Shown: positions 1 to 10,823 of the stretch, piece after piece
Position numbering within the stretch: position 1 is the first letter of the stretch
Layout of the letters: every line of letters begins with the position of its first letter
Assembly: GCA_963797175.1 (NCBI GenBank)
Contig: CAWCOL010000009.1
Span: forward strand, 992,001-1,056,000
DNA length: 64,000 nucleotides
Direction: 5' to 3'
Origin: DATLLN01 sp963797175
Lineage (GTDB): Bacteria > Actinomycetota > Thermoleophilia > Gaiellales > JAICJC01
Made by a program: the position numbers and the translations under genes
The notes under the pieces: generated by a model
Told to the model about the DNA's origin: nothing
The model's database searches: none
Seen by the model: only the letters and a program-made list of their open reading frames with translations

Positions 1-635
1 GCCGGGTCGATCCGGCCGGCGGCGGCGATCAGCGTCGACCACGACTTCTGCGGCACCAGCCGGCCGATCCCGATCACGAGCGGGTCGCCCAGGCCGTAGC
101 GCTCGCGGATGGCGGCGATCCGTCCCTCGTCGGCGGGGTCGAGCCGCGCACCGTTGTCGATCACCGTCACCCGCGGCGCCGGGTACCCCGCATCCTCCAG
201 CGAGCGGCCGACCGCGCCGCTGCAGGCGATCACGCTGGGCGCCAGCACCCGCAGGGCACGGGCTGACATCGCGTAGTGCTCCGGCGGGACGCCGTGGAAG
301 GTGGTGAGCAGCGCGGGCGGCCGGCGCAGGCCGAGCATCGCGGTGCGGGCGGCCATCGCCACGCCCACGGTATGCGCGTGCACGATGTCCGGCCGCGTGC
401 TGCGCAGCACCCGCCGCATCGCCACGGCGGCCGACGGGCTGGGCAGCAGCCGCCCCCGCTCGAGCGGCGCCAGGTGGTGCACGGCGCCGACCTCGGCCAC
501 CCGGTCCATCCAGACGCCGCCGTTGGAGATGACCCCGACCTCGTCGCCGCGCGTGACGGCGTCGGCGGCGAGCTGGAGCACCAGCCGCTCCGCGCCGCCC
601 CGGCCCGTCCGCGGGATCGCCAGCAATAACTTCAT
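1..635 (-). CDS. GT4-type glycosyltransferase, C-terminus cut by window edge
   Basis: The open frame runs from an ATG at 635 off the left edge (about 211 residues visible). It starts MKLLLAIPRTGRGGAERLV, the glycine-rich nucleotide-sugar loop of GT-B fold, family 4 glycosyltransferases, and continues with DIVHAHT, a TFHG motif and a linker ending VIGIGRLVPQK, which begins the C-terminal Rossmann domain. The donor-binding E-x7-E motif would lie outside the window. It starts 3 nt after the stop of the mutase gene upstream, so the two may be co-transcribed. Acceptor and sugar cannot be told; cell-envelope or glycolipid synthesis is likely for the family. Confidence 0.75.
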   Translation of the reverse strand, partial: MKLLLAIPRTGRGGAERLVLQLAADAVTRGDEVGVISNGGVWMDRVAEVGAVHHLAPLERGRLLPSPSAAVAMRRVLRSTRPDIVHAHTVGVAMAARTAMLGLRRPPALLTTFHGVPPEHYAMSARALRVLAPSVIACSGAVGRSLEDAGYPAPRVTVIDNGARLDPADEGRIAAIRERYGLGDPLVIGIGRLVPQKSWSTLIAAAGRIDP

Positions 636-638
636 GGA

Positions 639-2219
<1,581 letters not shown>

Positions 2220-2226
2220 CCCGATC

Positions 2227-2232
2227 ATCCTA
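2227..2232 (-). promoter_or_regulatory. -10 element TAGGAT, leaderless mutase promoter
   Basis: On the minus strand TAGGAT is followed by 7 nt and then the ATG at 2219. No Shine-Dalgarno sequence is present, so transcription probably begins at the start codon. No clear -35 is visible. Confidence 0.5.
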
Positions 2233-2429
2233 CCGGCCTCGAAACGTACCGAGTCCCGGGTGCCTCCACCTCCGCCTTCGTCGGCAGGGTCGCCGGCGAA
2301 CCGGCCACCGCGCCTCCAGCGGGGCTCGGGCCCCCGGGACTGCAGTTGGGCCAGCCTAGGCCCGCGCCCGGCGGCCTGCAAGGCGGCCCCGGCGGAAACC
2401 GCGCAAAGTGCGGAGAAATCCGGCGACGG

Positions 2430-2435
2430 TACCCT
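2430..2435 (+). promoter_or_regulatory. -10 element TACCCT, leaderless moaDE promoter
   Basis: TACCCT lies 6 nt before the ATG at 2442 and no ribosome binding site is seen. This is the same spacing as at several other genes in the window. Confidence 0.45.
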
Positions 2436-2441
2436 GTTGTC

Positions 2442-3083
2442 ATGGAGATCACGGTCAGGCTGTTCGCGGCCCTCCGCGAGCGTGCGGGCACCGGCGAGCG
2501 CCGCCTGGAGCTGGCTGAAGGCGCCTGCCTGGGCGACGTCTGGACCGCGCTCGACCTGGGCGAGGAGCCGCCGGGCATGGCGTACGCCCGCAACCGGGAG
2601 TACGGCGAACGGTCGCAGCCGCTGGCCGACGGCGACGAGGTGGCGATCATCCCGCCGGTCTCCGGCGGCGGCTTCCGGGTCGTCTCGGGGCCGCTCGACC
2701 TGGCCGCGCTGGTCGCCGAGGTGGGCGACCCCGGCGCCGGCGCGATCGCCACCTTCATCGGCACGACCCGCGACGAGAACCGCGGCCGCACGGTGGAGCA
2801 CCTCGAGTACGACGCCTACCCCGAGATGGCGGAGGCCGAGATGCGGAAGATCGCCGAGGGCCTGCGCGAACGGCACGAGATCACGGCCGTCGGGATGGCG
2901 CACCGCACCGGCCACGTCCCGATCGGCGAGGCGAGCGTGATCATCGCCGTGTCGGCGCCCCATCGGGCCGCGGCGCTGGAGGCGTGCCGCGAGGCAATCG
3001 ACACGCTCAAGGTGACCGTCCCCGTCTGGAAGAAGGAGATCTTCGAGGGCGGCGAGGAGTGGATCGGGAGGGAGGGCGGATGA
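2442..3083 (+). CDS. moaX: MoaD-MoaE fusion, molybdopterin synthase in one chain
   Basis: This 213-residue protein joins both subunits of molybdopterin synthase. Residues 1-78 are MoaD-like (MEITVRLFAALRERAG, ending DGDEVAIIPPVSGGG); the rest is MoaE (ATFIGTTRDENRGRTVEHLEYDAY, then a C-terminal VPVWKKEIFEGGEEW with the catalytic lysine region). Molybdopterin synthase adds two sulfurs to cyclic pyranopterin monophosphate, using a thiocarboxylate on the MoaD terminal Gly-Gly. Here that Gly-Gly is internal, so cleavage is expected after it, as described for mycobacterial MoaX. The gene overlaps the next by 4 nt (ATGA). Together with mobA at 7917 it points to a molybdoenzyme in the organism. Confidence 0.9.
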   Translation: MEITVRLFAALRERAGTGERRLELAEGACLGDVWTALDLGEEPPGMAYARNREYGERSQPLADGDEVAIIPPVSGGGFRVVSGPLDLAALVAEVGDPGAGAIATFIGTTRDENRGRTVEHLEYDAYPEMAEAEMRKIAEGLRERHEITAVGMAHRTGHVPIGEASVIIAVSAPHRAAALEACREAIDTLKVTVPVWKKEIFEGGEEWIGREGG

Positions 3084-3937
3084 GCTGGGAGCTGCCGCCG
3101 GAGACGCCGCCGCGCGAGACGGTGCCCCACGAGCCGCCGCCACCGCCGCCGATGCAGTCGCCGGTGCAGGAGCGGCAGCACCCGCTGAAGCGCATCGGCG
3201 GCGGCTTCGTCGCCCTCGGGCTGCTGATCTGGAAGCTGCTCGCGCCGTTGCTGGTGCTGGCCAAGAGCGCGAAGTTCTTCTGGACCGGGATCACGTTCTT
3301 CATCTCCGTGGCGGCGTACGCGAGCATCTGGAGCTGGCGCTTCGCGCTCGGCTTCACCGTGCTGCTGCTGGTGCACGAGCTGGGCCACGTGATCCAGCTC
3401 CGGCGTGAGGGCGTCCCCGCCTCGATGCCGCTCTTCATCCCGTTCCTGGGAGCGGTGGTGGGGATGAAGGAGCTGCCCAAGAACGCGTGGGTCGAGGCCA
3501 AGGTCGGGCTCGCAGGCCCCGTGCTGGGCACCGTCGGCGCGGCGGTGTGCCTGGGAATCGCGGTCGCCACCGACAGCGACCTGCTGCGCGCCCTGGCGTA
3601 CACCGGCTTCCTGCTCAACCTGTTCAACCTGATCCCGGTGCTGCCGCTCGACGGCGGCCGGGCAGCCGCGGCGTTCAGCCCGCTGATCTGGTTCGTCGGC
3701 CTGTTCGCCGTCGCCCTGCTCTTCTTCCTGCACCACAGCACGATCCTGCTGCTGATCCTGGGGCTGGGCGGCTACGAGCTGTACGAGCGCTGGCGACGGC
3801 GGGCGCTCCCCGAGTCGGTCGCCTACCACACCGTCACGCGGCACCAGCGGGCCGCGGTCGGCGTCGTCTACCTCGGATTGGTGGGCGTGCTCGTGCTCGG
3901 CATGGACATCTCGTACCTGCACCGCACCTTCAACTAG
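3080..3937 (+). CDS. Site-2 protease family (M50) membrane metallopeptidase
   Basis: A 285-residue integral membrane protein with a proline-rich cytoplasmic N-terminus (residues 6-30), then several hydrophobic segments. The zinc motif HELGH is at residues 99-103 inside a membrane helix, and the third ligand motif NLIPVLPLDGGR has its Asp at residue 191. Both are hallmarks of M50 proteases, which cut substrates within membranes. No PDZ or CBS domain is present, so it belongs to the short group. It overlaps the MoaD-MoaE stop by 4 nt, so it is translated from the same transcript, but a functional link to molybdopterin is not evident. The substrate is unknown. Confidence 0.85.
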   Translation: MSWELPPETPPRETVPHEPPPPPPMQSPVQERQHPLKRIGGGFVALGLLIWKLLAPLLVLAKSAKFFWTGITFFISVAAYASIWSWRFALGFTVLLLVHELGHVIQLRREGVPASMPLFIPFLGAVVGMKELPKNAWVEAKVGLAGPVLGTVGAAVCLGIAVATDSDLLRALAYTGFLLNLFNLIPVLPLDGGRAAAAFSPLIWFVGLFAVALLFFLHHSTILLLILGLGGYELYERWRRRALPESVAYHTVTRHQRAAVGVVYLGLVGVLVLGMDISYLHRTFN

Positions 3938-4101
3938 ACGGTTGATTCCACGGGATCCGTGGCTCTGGGAGTGGATCCAGCGTCGCTCAGGCGGCGCGGG
4001 CGTCCGCAGGGCAGGCTGGATGAAGCCTGTTCAAGGACGCGCGTGGTGTCTGAGCCTCGCTGGGCCCCTACCAGAGCCGTGAAGCTCGTGGAATCAATCA
4101 T
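3938..4101. repeat. Inverted pair of a short hairpin repeat between convergent genes
   Basis: Two related segments face each other here: about 3941-3995 and the reverse complement of about 4045-4100. Their outer ends match (GGTTGATTCCACG and CGTGGAATCAATC), and both contain GGCTCTGG followed after about 8 nt by CCAGCG. A third copy of the core lies at 38827-38857, also between convergent genes. Each copy can form small hairpins such as CCACG-GGATC-CGTGG. The position between a plus-strand and a minus-strand gene end suggests transcription termination for both, without an obvious U-tract. Confidence 0.5.
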
Positions 4102-5139
4102 CTAGCCTCGGTGGAGGCGGTGGAAGCCCCAGTCGAGCATGTGCGTCGCCGTCTGGAACTCGTCGCCGTGCGAGCCCAGCACAACAGCGATCAGCGTGTG
4201 CCGGCCGACCGTGGCCGCGGCGGCCAGGCAGCGCCCGGAGGCGTCGGTGAAGCCGGTCTTGACCCCGCGCGCGCCGGTGTAGTTCCAGAGCAGCTGGTTC
4301 GTGTTGACCAGGTCGTCGCGGCCGTGGATCGAGTAGACCTTGCTGCCCACCAGGGTCGCCAGCGATGGCGTGGCCAGCACGGCCCGGGCCAGCACGGCGA
4401 CGTCCCATGCGGACGAGTGGTTGCCGGCGTCCACGATCCCGGACGGGTTCGAGTAGCGCGTGTCGTGCAGCCCCAGGTGGCGGGCGTACGCGTTCATGCG
4501 AGCGACGAACGCGGGGACGGTGCCGGCGGTGTGGATCGCCAGCGCCTGCGCGGCGTCGTTGTCGGAGGGGATCAGCGCGGCCGCCAGCATGTCCCGGGCC
4601 TTGACCCGCGACCCGGCCTGGATCCCCAGGGTGTCGCCCGAGACCTGGGTCATCGCCGGCGTCACGACGAAGCTGCCGGACGTGCGATGTGCCTGGTTCG
4701 CCACCAGTGCGGTGGTCATCTTGGTCAGGCTGGCGATCGCCCGGTGCTGGTGGGGATGGGAGAGCCAGAGCACGCGTCCGGACTGGGGATCGACGATCAG
4801 CCCGGCGTCGAGCGAGACGCCGGGGATGCCGTGCGTCGACGCCCGCGCGGCGCTGAGCGCGGGCAGCCCGGCGGGCGCCGTCGCGGTCTTCTGGTGGTGG
4901 CCGGGCGCGGGCAGCGTCGGCACCTCGTCCGCGGGGATCGCACCGGCCGCGCGGTCGGTCAGCGGCCGCAGCACCCACACCGTGTAGACCACCAGCCCGA
5001 CCAGCACCGCGGCCACGGTCACGGCCACGACCGCCCAGGGCGAGACGCGGGGAGCCTGGGGCGGCCGCTTGCGTCCGGCTTCGAGCGCGAACAGCGGCGG
5101 TCGGTTGCTGCGGGCCACGCAGCGTAGAATTGCACGCAT
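4102..5139 (-). CDS. D-alanyl-D-alanine carboxypeptidase (S11, DacA-like)
   Basis: This 345-residue penicillin-binding protein has one N-terminal membrane anchor (about residues 33-57) and an extracellular serine peptidase domain. The three active-site motifs are all present: SLTK at 137-140, SDN at 192-194 and KTG at 294-296. Such enzymes trim the terminal D-alanine of peptidoglycan stem peptides. There is little sequence after the peptidase domain, so the usual C-terminal membrane-binding domain is missing and the N-terminal helix does the anchoring. The ATG at 5139 overlaps the selA start on the other strand; an in-frame GTG at 5118 is an alternative. Confidence 0.88.
   Translation of the reverse strand: MRAILRCVARSNRPPLFALEAGRKRPPQAPRVSPWAVVAVTVAAVLVGLVVYTVWVLRPLTDRAAGAIPADEVPTLPAPGHHQKTATAPAGLPALSAARASTHGIPGVSLDAGLIVDPQSGRVLWLSHPHQHRAIASLTKMTTALVANQAHRTSGSFVVTPAMTQVSGDTLGIQAGSRVKARDMLAAALIPSDNDAAQALAIHTAGTVPAFVARMNAYARHLGLHDTRYSNPSGIVDAGNHSSAWDVAVLARAVLATPSLATLVGSKVYSIHGRDDLVNTNQLLWNYTGARGVKTGFTDASGRCLAAAATVGRHTLIAVVLGSHGDEFQTATHMLDWGFHRLHRG
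5125..5130 (+). promoter_or_regulatory. -10 element TAGAAT, leaderless selA promoter
   Basis: TAGAAT is a near-perfect -10 hexamer ending 7 nt before the ATG at 5138, with no ribosome binding site between. It lies inside the coding sequence of the divergent carboxypeptidase gene. Confidence 0.55.
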
Positions 5140-6420
5140 GGCACCGGAGACGATGCGAGACCTGCCGTCGGTGGACGCGCTGCTGCGCTCGGAGCGCGGC
5201 GGACAGCTGATCGAGCGGCATGGCCGGGCGGCCGTCACCGCCGCCCTGCGGGCCGCGCTGGAGCGTTGCCGCGCGGAGGCGACGCCGCGGCCGGCCGCGA
5301 CCTTGCTCGAGGACGCGGCGGCGGCGCTCGAACGTCCGCCCAGCCTGCGGCCGGTGCTGAACGCGACCGGCGTGATCATCCACACGAACCTGGGCCGGGC
5401 GCCGCTGGCGGACGCCGCGCTGCGCCGGATCGGGGAGGTGGCGGGCGGCTACTCGACGCTCGAGCTGGATCTCGCCGACGGCCGCCGGGGCTCGCGCCAC
5501 AGCCACCTGGCGCCGCTCCTGCGCGAGCTGACCGGCGCCGAGGACGGGCTCGCCGTCAACAACAACGCGGCCGCCGTGCTGCTCTGCGTGGCCGCCACCG
5601 CCGCCGGCGGCGAGGTGCTGATCGGCCGGGGCGAGCTGATCGAGATCGGCGACGGCTTCCGGATCCCGGACATCCTCGCCCAGTCCGGCGCCGAGCTGGT
5701 CGAGGTCGGCACCACCAACCGCACGCACCTGGCCGACTACGAGCGGGCCTTCACCGAGCGGACGCGCGCGATCCTGCGCGTGCACCAGTCGAACTTCCGC
5801 CTGGTCGGGTTCGCCGGCATCCCCCAGACGGCCGAGCTGGCCGCGCTGGCGCGCGACCGCGGCGTCCCCCTGGTGGACGACCTCGGCTCCGGCTCCCTGC
5901 TCGACCTGCCCGCGCTGGTGGACGAGCCCACCGCCCGCCAGGCCGTCGATGCGGGCTCGACGCTGGTGGCGTTCTCGGGCGACAAGCTGCTGGGCGGGCC
6001 GCAGGCCGGCATCGTGGTGGGGGCGCGCAACGCCGTCGAGCTGGTGCGCCGCCACCCGCTGGCACGGGCGTTGCGCATCGACAAGCTCTCCCTGGCCGCG
6101 CTGGAGGCGACACTCGAGCTGTACCGCGACCCGTCGCGGGCGCTGGCCGAGCTGCCGGTGCTGCGCGCCGTCGCCGAGCCCGAACAGGCGGTGCTGGCCC
6201 GGGCGGAGCTGCTGGCCGGACGGCTGGGCGGCGAGGTGGTGGAGACGGTCGCGCGGGTTGGCGGCGGCGCCGTGCCGCTGCTCGAGCTGCCCTCCCACGC
6301 CTGCGCCCTGGACGGTGGCGAGGAGCTGGCCGCGCGGCTCCGCGCCCACGATCCGCCCGTGATCGCCCGGATCCGCGAGGGCCGTGTCCTGCTCGACTGC
6401 CGCACGCTGTCCGAGGACGA

Positions 6421-6442
<22 letters not shown>
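5138..6442 (+). CDS. selA: L-seryl-tRNA(Sec) selenium transferase SelA
   Basis: A 434-residue PLP enzyme that converts seryl-tRNA(Sec) to selenocysteyl-tRNA(Sec) with selenophosphate. Diagnostic segments are RPVLNATGVIIHTNLGRAPL at residues 71-90, the long PLP-binding core (NNNAAAVLL, VDDLGSGSLLDLP) and AFSGDKLLGGPQAG with the Schiff-base lysine at 283. The ATG at 5138 fits a leaderless transcript; ATG 5153 is an alternative. selB follows with a 22-nt overlap. selD and the tRNA(Sec) gene were not seen in the window and must be elsewhere if the pathway works. Confidence 0.95.
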
Positions 6443-7916
<1,474 letters not shown>

Positions 7917-7920
<4 letters not shown>

Positions 7921-8667
7921 GCCTGGCCGCGATCCTGCTGGCCGGCGGCGAGTCGCGGCGGATGGGGCGCTCCAAGGCGCTGATGGACTGGCACGGCGTG
8001 CCGCTGCTGCACCGTACGGCGTCCCTGCTGGGGCGGATCGCCGCGCCGGTCGTCGTCGTGCACGCGGTCGGCCAGGAGCTGCCGCCGCTTCCGGCCGACG
8101 TGCGCCGGGTCGCCGACCGCCGGCCCGACGAGGGCCCGGTGGAGGGGATCGCCGCGGGGCTGGACGAGCTGGCCGGCGCCGCCGAGCTGGTCGCCGTGGC
8201 CGCTGCCGACCTGCCGTTCCTGCACCCGGCGCTGCTGACGGGGCTGGCCGAGCGGATCGGCCGAGCGCGGGGCCGCGGTGGCCGTCGCCGACGGACGGCC
8301 GCATCCGCTGGCGGCCGTCTACCGGGCGGCGGTCGCCGGACCGGCGGCGCACGAGCTGCTCGAGCGCGGCGAGCGCCGCGCCCGGATGCTGGCCGAGCGC
8401 TGCGACGCCGTGCTGGTGGACGCCGGCGAGCTGGCTGCGACCGGATCGCTGCGAAACGTCAACACGGCCGAGGAGTACGCGTCCGCGCTGGCCGAGCCGC
8501 CGCCGCTGGTGACCGCCGCCGGCCGTCAGCTGCGGGCGGCGACCCTGGGGGACGCGCTGGGCGCGGCGCCGGGGCTGCGAGGGGTGCGGGTGCTGCTCAA
8601 CGGCCGCCCCGTGGACGCCGACCCGTGGACGCCGCTGGTGGACGGCGACGTGCTGACGATGGGCTGA
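7917..8667 (+). pseudogene. mobA: MobA-like molybdenum cofactor nucleotidyltransferase with MoaD-like tail, frameshifted
   Basis: The first frame (7917 to about 8273) encodes the nucleotidyltransferase start LAGGESRRMGRSKALMDWHG and DEGPVEGIAAGLDEL. From about 8275 the matching continuation lies in the +1 frame (DGRPHPLAAVYR, NVNTAEEYASAL) and runs to a TGA at 8667. One extra base within the GGGGCCGCGG stretch near 8270-8278 explains the shift; this may be a sequencing error or a real mutation. MobA links GTP to molybdopterin. After the MobA part there are about 50 residues ending VRVLLNGRPVDADPWTPLVDGDVLTMG-like sequence that resembles a MoaD/ThiS beta-grasp end but lacks the final Gly-Gly. 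It is joined to selB by a 4-nt overlap. Confidence 0.75.
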
Positions 8668-8669
8668 CT

Positions 8670-9041
8670 TCAGGCGTCGAGCGGCGCGGCGGTGCCGTGG
8701 GCCGGCATGCGGCCGGCGTCCACGTCCACGCCGTCGGCGTAGTGCCCCTGGCCGGGCCAGGGCGCAAGCAGCAGGAGCAGCCGCGCGTCGGAGAGGGCGG
8801 CGACCGCGTGCCGCTCCTTCGGTGCGAAGGTGGCGAGCGTGCCCGGCTTGCACTCCTGCCCGCCGATGGTCACCTGCCCGGAGACGACCTGGAGCACGGC
8901 CCGCTCATGCACGCTGTGCTCGCCGAGCTGCTCGCCGGCCCGCAGGTCGATGACCACGGCCCGGCACTCGTCGCTCGAGAACAGCACACGCGGCTCCCGC
9001 CGGCCCTCGGAGGCGATGGAGGGGATGTGCCAGCGCTCCAT
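8670..9041 (-). CDS. Small cupin-domain protein
   Basis: A 123-residue single-domain protein with cupin motifs: GEQLGEHSVHERAVLQVVSGQ and, about 20 residues on, PGTLATFAPKERHAVAAL. The metal ligands would be His and Glu residues of these motifs. It ends 3 nt from the mobA stop on the opposite strand. The ATG at 9041 is preceded by TATGGT with 6 nt between, so it is probably leaderless. The substrate is unknown; family members range from sugar isomerases to small sensors. Confidence 0.75.
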   Translation of the reverse strand: MERWHIPSIASEGRREPRVLFSSDECRAVVIDLRAGEQLGEHSVHERAVLQVVSGQVTIGGQECKPGTLATFAPKERHAVAALSDARLLLLLAPWPGQGHYADGVDVDAGRMPAHGTAAPLDA

Positions 9042-9047
9042 GCCGCC

Positions 9048-9053
9048 ACCATA
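9048..9053 (-). promoter_or_regulatory. -10 element TATGGT, leaderless cupin promoter
   Basis: On the minus strand TATGGT is followed by 6 nt and the cupin ATG at 9041. The palindrome at 9098-9116 lies 45 nt upstream. Confidence 0.5.
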
Positions 9054-9097
9054 CCGCGCCGGGACGGCCGGCGAAGGCACCGGAGACGGTCGCCCTT

Positions 9098-9116
9098 ATG
9101 GCAATGTCATTGCCAT
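9098..9116. promoter_or_regulatory. Perfect 19-bp palindrome, candidate operator
   Basis: ATGGCAATGTCATTGCCAT is two 9-bp arms around one central base, placed between the divergent cupin gene (start 9041) and the small gene at 9163. Its length and symmetry fit a dimeric repressor site; the regulator is not identified and is not encoded next to it. Confidence 0.5.
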
Positions 9117-9162
9117 CTATCTCCGAGCAGGGAACGGCCGCGGGGTGCAGAACTGGTGAGCC

Positions 9163-9393
9163 ATGTCGGATCTCGTCAAGGTACAGGGCTCACAGGCCAC
9201 CGATGCCGCCGTGCTCTCGCGGATCATCGTCCCGTTCATGCAGGTCAAGCGGGAGGACAACCTGGGCGGCGTGCGCGGGATGTCCCGCGAGTTCTGCGCG
9301 GTGCCGTTTCCCCCCGGGGCACGGGTCGTGCAGGCGGAGAAGACCGAGGGCGCCTGGGTGGTCTGGTACGTCGAGCGCGTCGAAGCGATCTAG
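9163..9393 (+). CDS. Conserved-looking small protein of unknown function
   Basis: A 76-residue soluble protein beginning MSDLVKVQGSQATDAAV and ending WVVWYVERVEAI. I do not recognise a family. A GGTGAG sequence sits just before the ATG as a ribosome binding site. The last 4 bases (CTAG) are shared with the stop codon of the convergent His-rich gene. The palindrome at 9098-9116 lies upstream and may control it. No signal peptide or membrane segment is visible. Confidence 0.55.
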   Translation: MSDLVKVQGSQATDAAVLSRIIVPFMQVKREDNLGGVRGMSREFCAVPFPPGARVVQAEKTEGAWVVWYVERVEAI

Positions 9394-10235
9394 CTCCCGC
9401 TAGACCGCTTTTGCGAGCGCTGGTGCCCGCTGTGGTGCCGGCCGTGGCCTGAGCGCTGATGGCCGCTCCCGCCGTGATGGTGCGGCTTGCCGCCGCCCCC
9501 ACGGTGATGGTGGTGGCTCGAGCCGTGGCCCTGCGTGGCGCCGCCGTGGTGATGGTGGTGGCAGGAGCCGTGGTGGCCCGTCGTGCCGCCGTGGTGTCCG
9601 GTATCTCCACCGTGGTGTCCGGTCGTGCCGCCGTGGTGCCCGGTATCGCCCCCGTGGTGGTGTCCGCCGTGATGCGGCGGCTTGCCGCCATGGTGGCCGT
9701 GGTCGCCGCCGTGGCCGTCACCCTGTGGCGTGCAGTGCCGCTTGCCGTGGATGTCGTGCTGGCAGCCGCCGCTGGGCGGGGGCGAGCCGCCATGGGCGCT
9801 CCCGCCGTTCTGGCCGGGGTGGTTGCCGCCGCCGGGGTTCCCCCCGCTGCCGCCGTGCGATGTGCCGCCGCCCGTGGGCGTCCCGCCCGAGCTACCGGAG
9901 CTGCCGCCCGACGTGCCGCCGGCCGGCGGCGGCGCGAAGGCCGAGCCGGGCGTCACCGACGGGGTGACCTGGGCCGCAAGCGAGGGCTGCGGCGTGAATG
10001 TGGGGCCCGCGGGGCCGGAGGACGACGGCGCACCGTTGTAGTCCCCCGACGCGGTCGGCGAGAGGTTGACGGACACGATCGTGTTCACGGCCGCGGCCGG
10101 AAGCCGCAGGACCATGCCCACGTCGACCGCGCCCAGCGCAAGCGCCGCGATCGCTCCGTACGTCATGAGGACGGTGACCACGAGCACGCTGAACGCGCCC
10201 GTACCCCCCACCCGCTTCGCAACTCGTGCGTACAA
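9390..10235 (-). CDS. Exported His/Gly-rich low-complexity protein
   Basis: A 281-residue protein with an N-terminal hydrophobic helix (about residues 14-40) that would act as signal anchor, a Pro/Ser/Thr-rich linker (about 60-105), then a Gly/Ser-rich and finally His/Gly-rich tail. The tail contains tandem units of the type G-D/T-T-G-H-H-G-G and runs of four or five histidines. Many clustered His residues suggest binding of Zn, Ni, Cu or Co outside the membrane. There is one lone Cys pair (GGCQHDIHGKRHCTPQ). The start is a TTG at 10235 following AGGGG. It has its own promoter upstream. The family is not recognised. Confidence 0.7.
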   Translation of the reverse strand: MYARVAKRVGGTGAFSVLVVTVLMTYGAIAALALGAVDVGMVLRLPAAAVNTIVSVNLSPTASGDYNGAPSSSGPAGPTFTPQPSLAAQVTPSVTPGSAFAPPPAGGTSGGSSGSSGGTPTGGGTSHGGSGGNPGGGNHPGQNGGSAHGGSPPPSGGCQHDIHGKRHCTPQGDGHGGDHGHHGGKPPHHGGHHHGGDTGHHGGTTGHHGGDTGHHGGTTGHHGSCHHHHHGGATQGHGSSHHHHRGGGGKPHHHGGSGHQRSGHGRHHSGHQRSQKRSSGS

Positions 10236-10288
10236 CCCCTGCCTGTCCTTCCGTGGGACCGGCGTGCAGCCGCGGTCCCTCGACCCTC

Positions 10289-10317
10289 AGCATAACCTTC
10301 GATGGCCGCCCCGCCAA
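10289..10317 (-). promoter_or_regulatory. Sigma70-type promoter of the His-rich gene
   Basis: Minus strand: -35 TTGGCG (10317-10312), 17-bp spacer, -10 TATGCT (10294-10289). The expected start of transcription is near 10282, about 47 nt before the TTG start codon. Confidence 0.55.
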
Positions 10318-10334
10318 GACCCGCAACGAACTCC

Positions 10335-10823
10335 TTACAGTGCGGCGGCACCGTCACGCAGCCACGCCTCGATGTGATCGGCGAATGAGGGCCGCACCAT
10401 TAGCCGGAACTGCGGCGGCGGATCGCCGGTCAGCTCGACGATCGCGGCCACGCCCGCCACCAGCGTCTGCACGCAGCTCCCGACGCCGAAGGAGCGGGGG
10501 TGGAGGTCGATCGCGCAGCAGCCCGCCAGCAGGTCACGCGCAGCCGGGCCGCGCACGGCCAGCGCCAGCCGGTTGGCGGAGAGCTCGACCGCGGCGCCCT
10601 CGCCCGCCAGCGACTCGCGCAGGGCCGCCTCGGGGACGTCCCGATCGACGACGAGCCATTCGTCCGGCCCCAGCCAGAGGATGCCCGCAGCGGCCGTGTT
10701 CGGCCCGGGGAGCGGCGTTTCCAGCAGTGCCTCGACCCGCGCGGCGGCGGGGCTGCCCGGCGCGACGCGGATCCCGACCTGGCCGGGATGTCCCAGCCGC
10801 TCGACCACGGTCTCAGCCGTCAC
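10335..10823 (-). CDS. soxG: Sarcosine oxidase gamma subunit
   Basis: A 162-residue protein resembling the gamma subunit of heterotetrameric sarcosine oxidase (SoxG), related in fold to GcvT: ILWLGPDEWLVVD, VELSANRLALAVRGPAARDLLAGCCAIDLHPRSF and SCVQTLVAGVAAIVEL are typical. The gamma chain sits at the alpha subunit and is structural. It starts with GTG and overlaps the alpha gene by 11 nt. It is the last gene of the 14-kb demethylation operon; after it comes a 99-nt gap with a new promoter. Confidence 0.88.
   Translation of the reverse strand: MTAETVVERLGHPGQVGIRVAPGSPAAARVEALLETPLPGPNTAAAGILWLGPDEWLVVDRDVPEAALRESLAGEGAAVELSANRLALAVRGPAARDLLAGCCAIDLHPRSFGVGSCVQTLVAGVAAIVELTGDPPPQFRLMVRPSFADHIEAWLRDGAAAL

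Noticed and set aside
5069..5137. An upstream extension of selA by 23 codons
   Set aside because: It would include the -10 element, and SelA families begin near MRDLPSVDALL; nothing upstream is similar.
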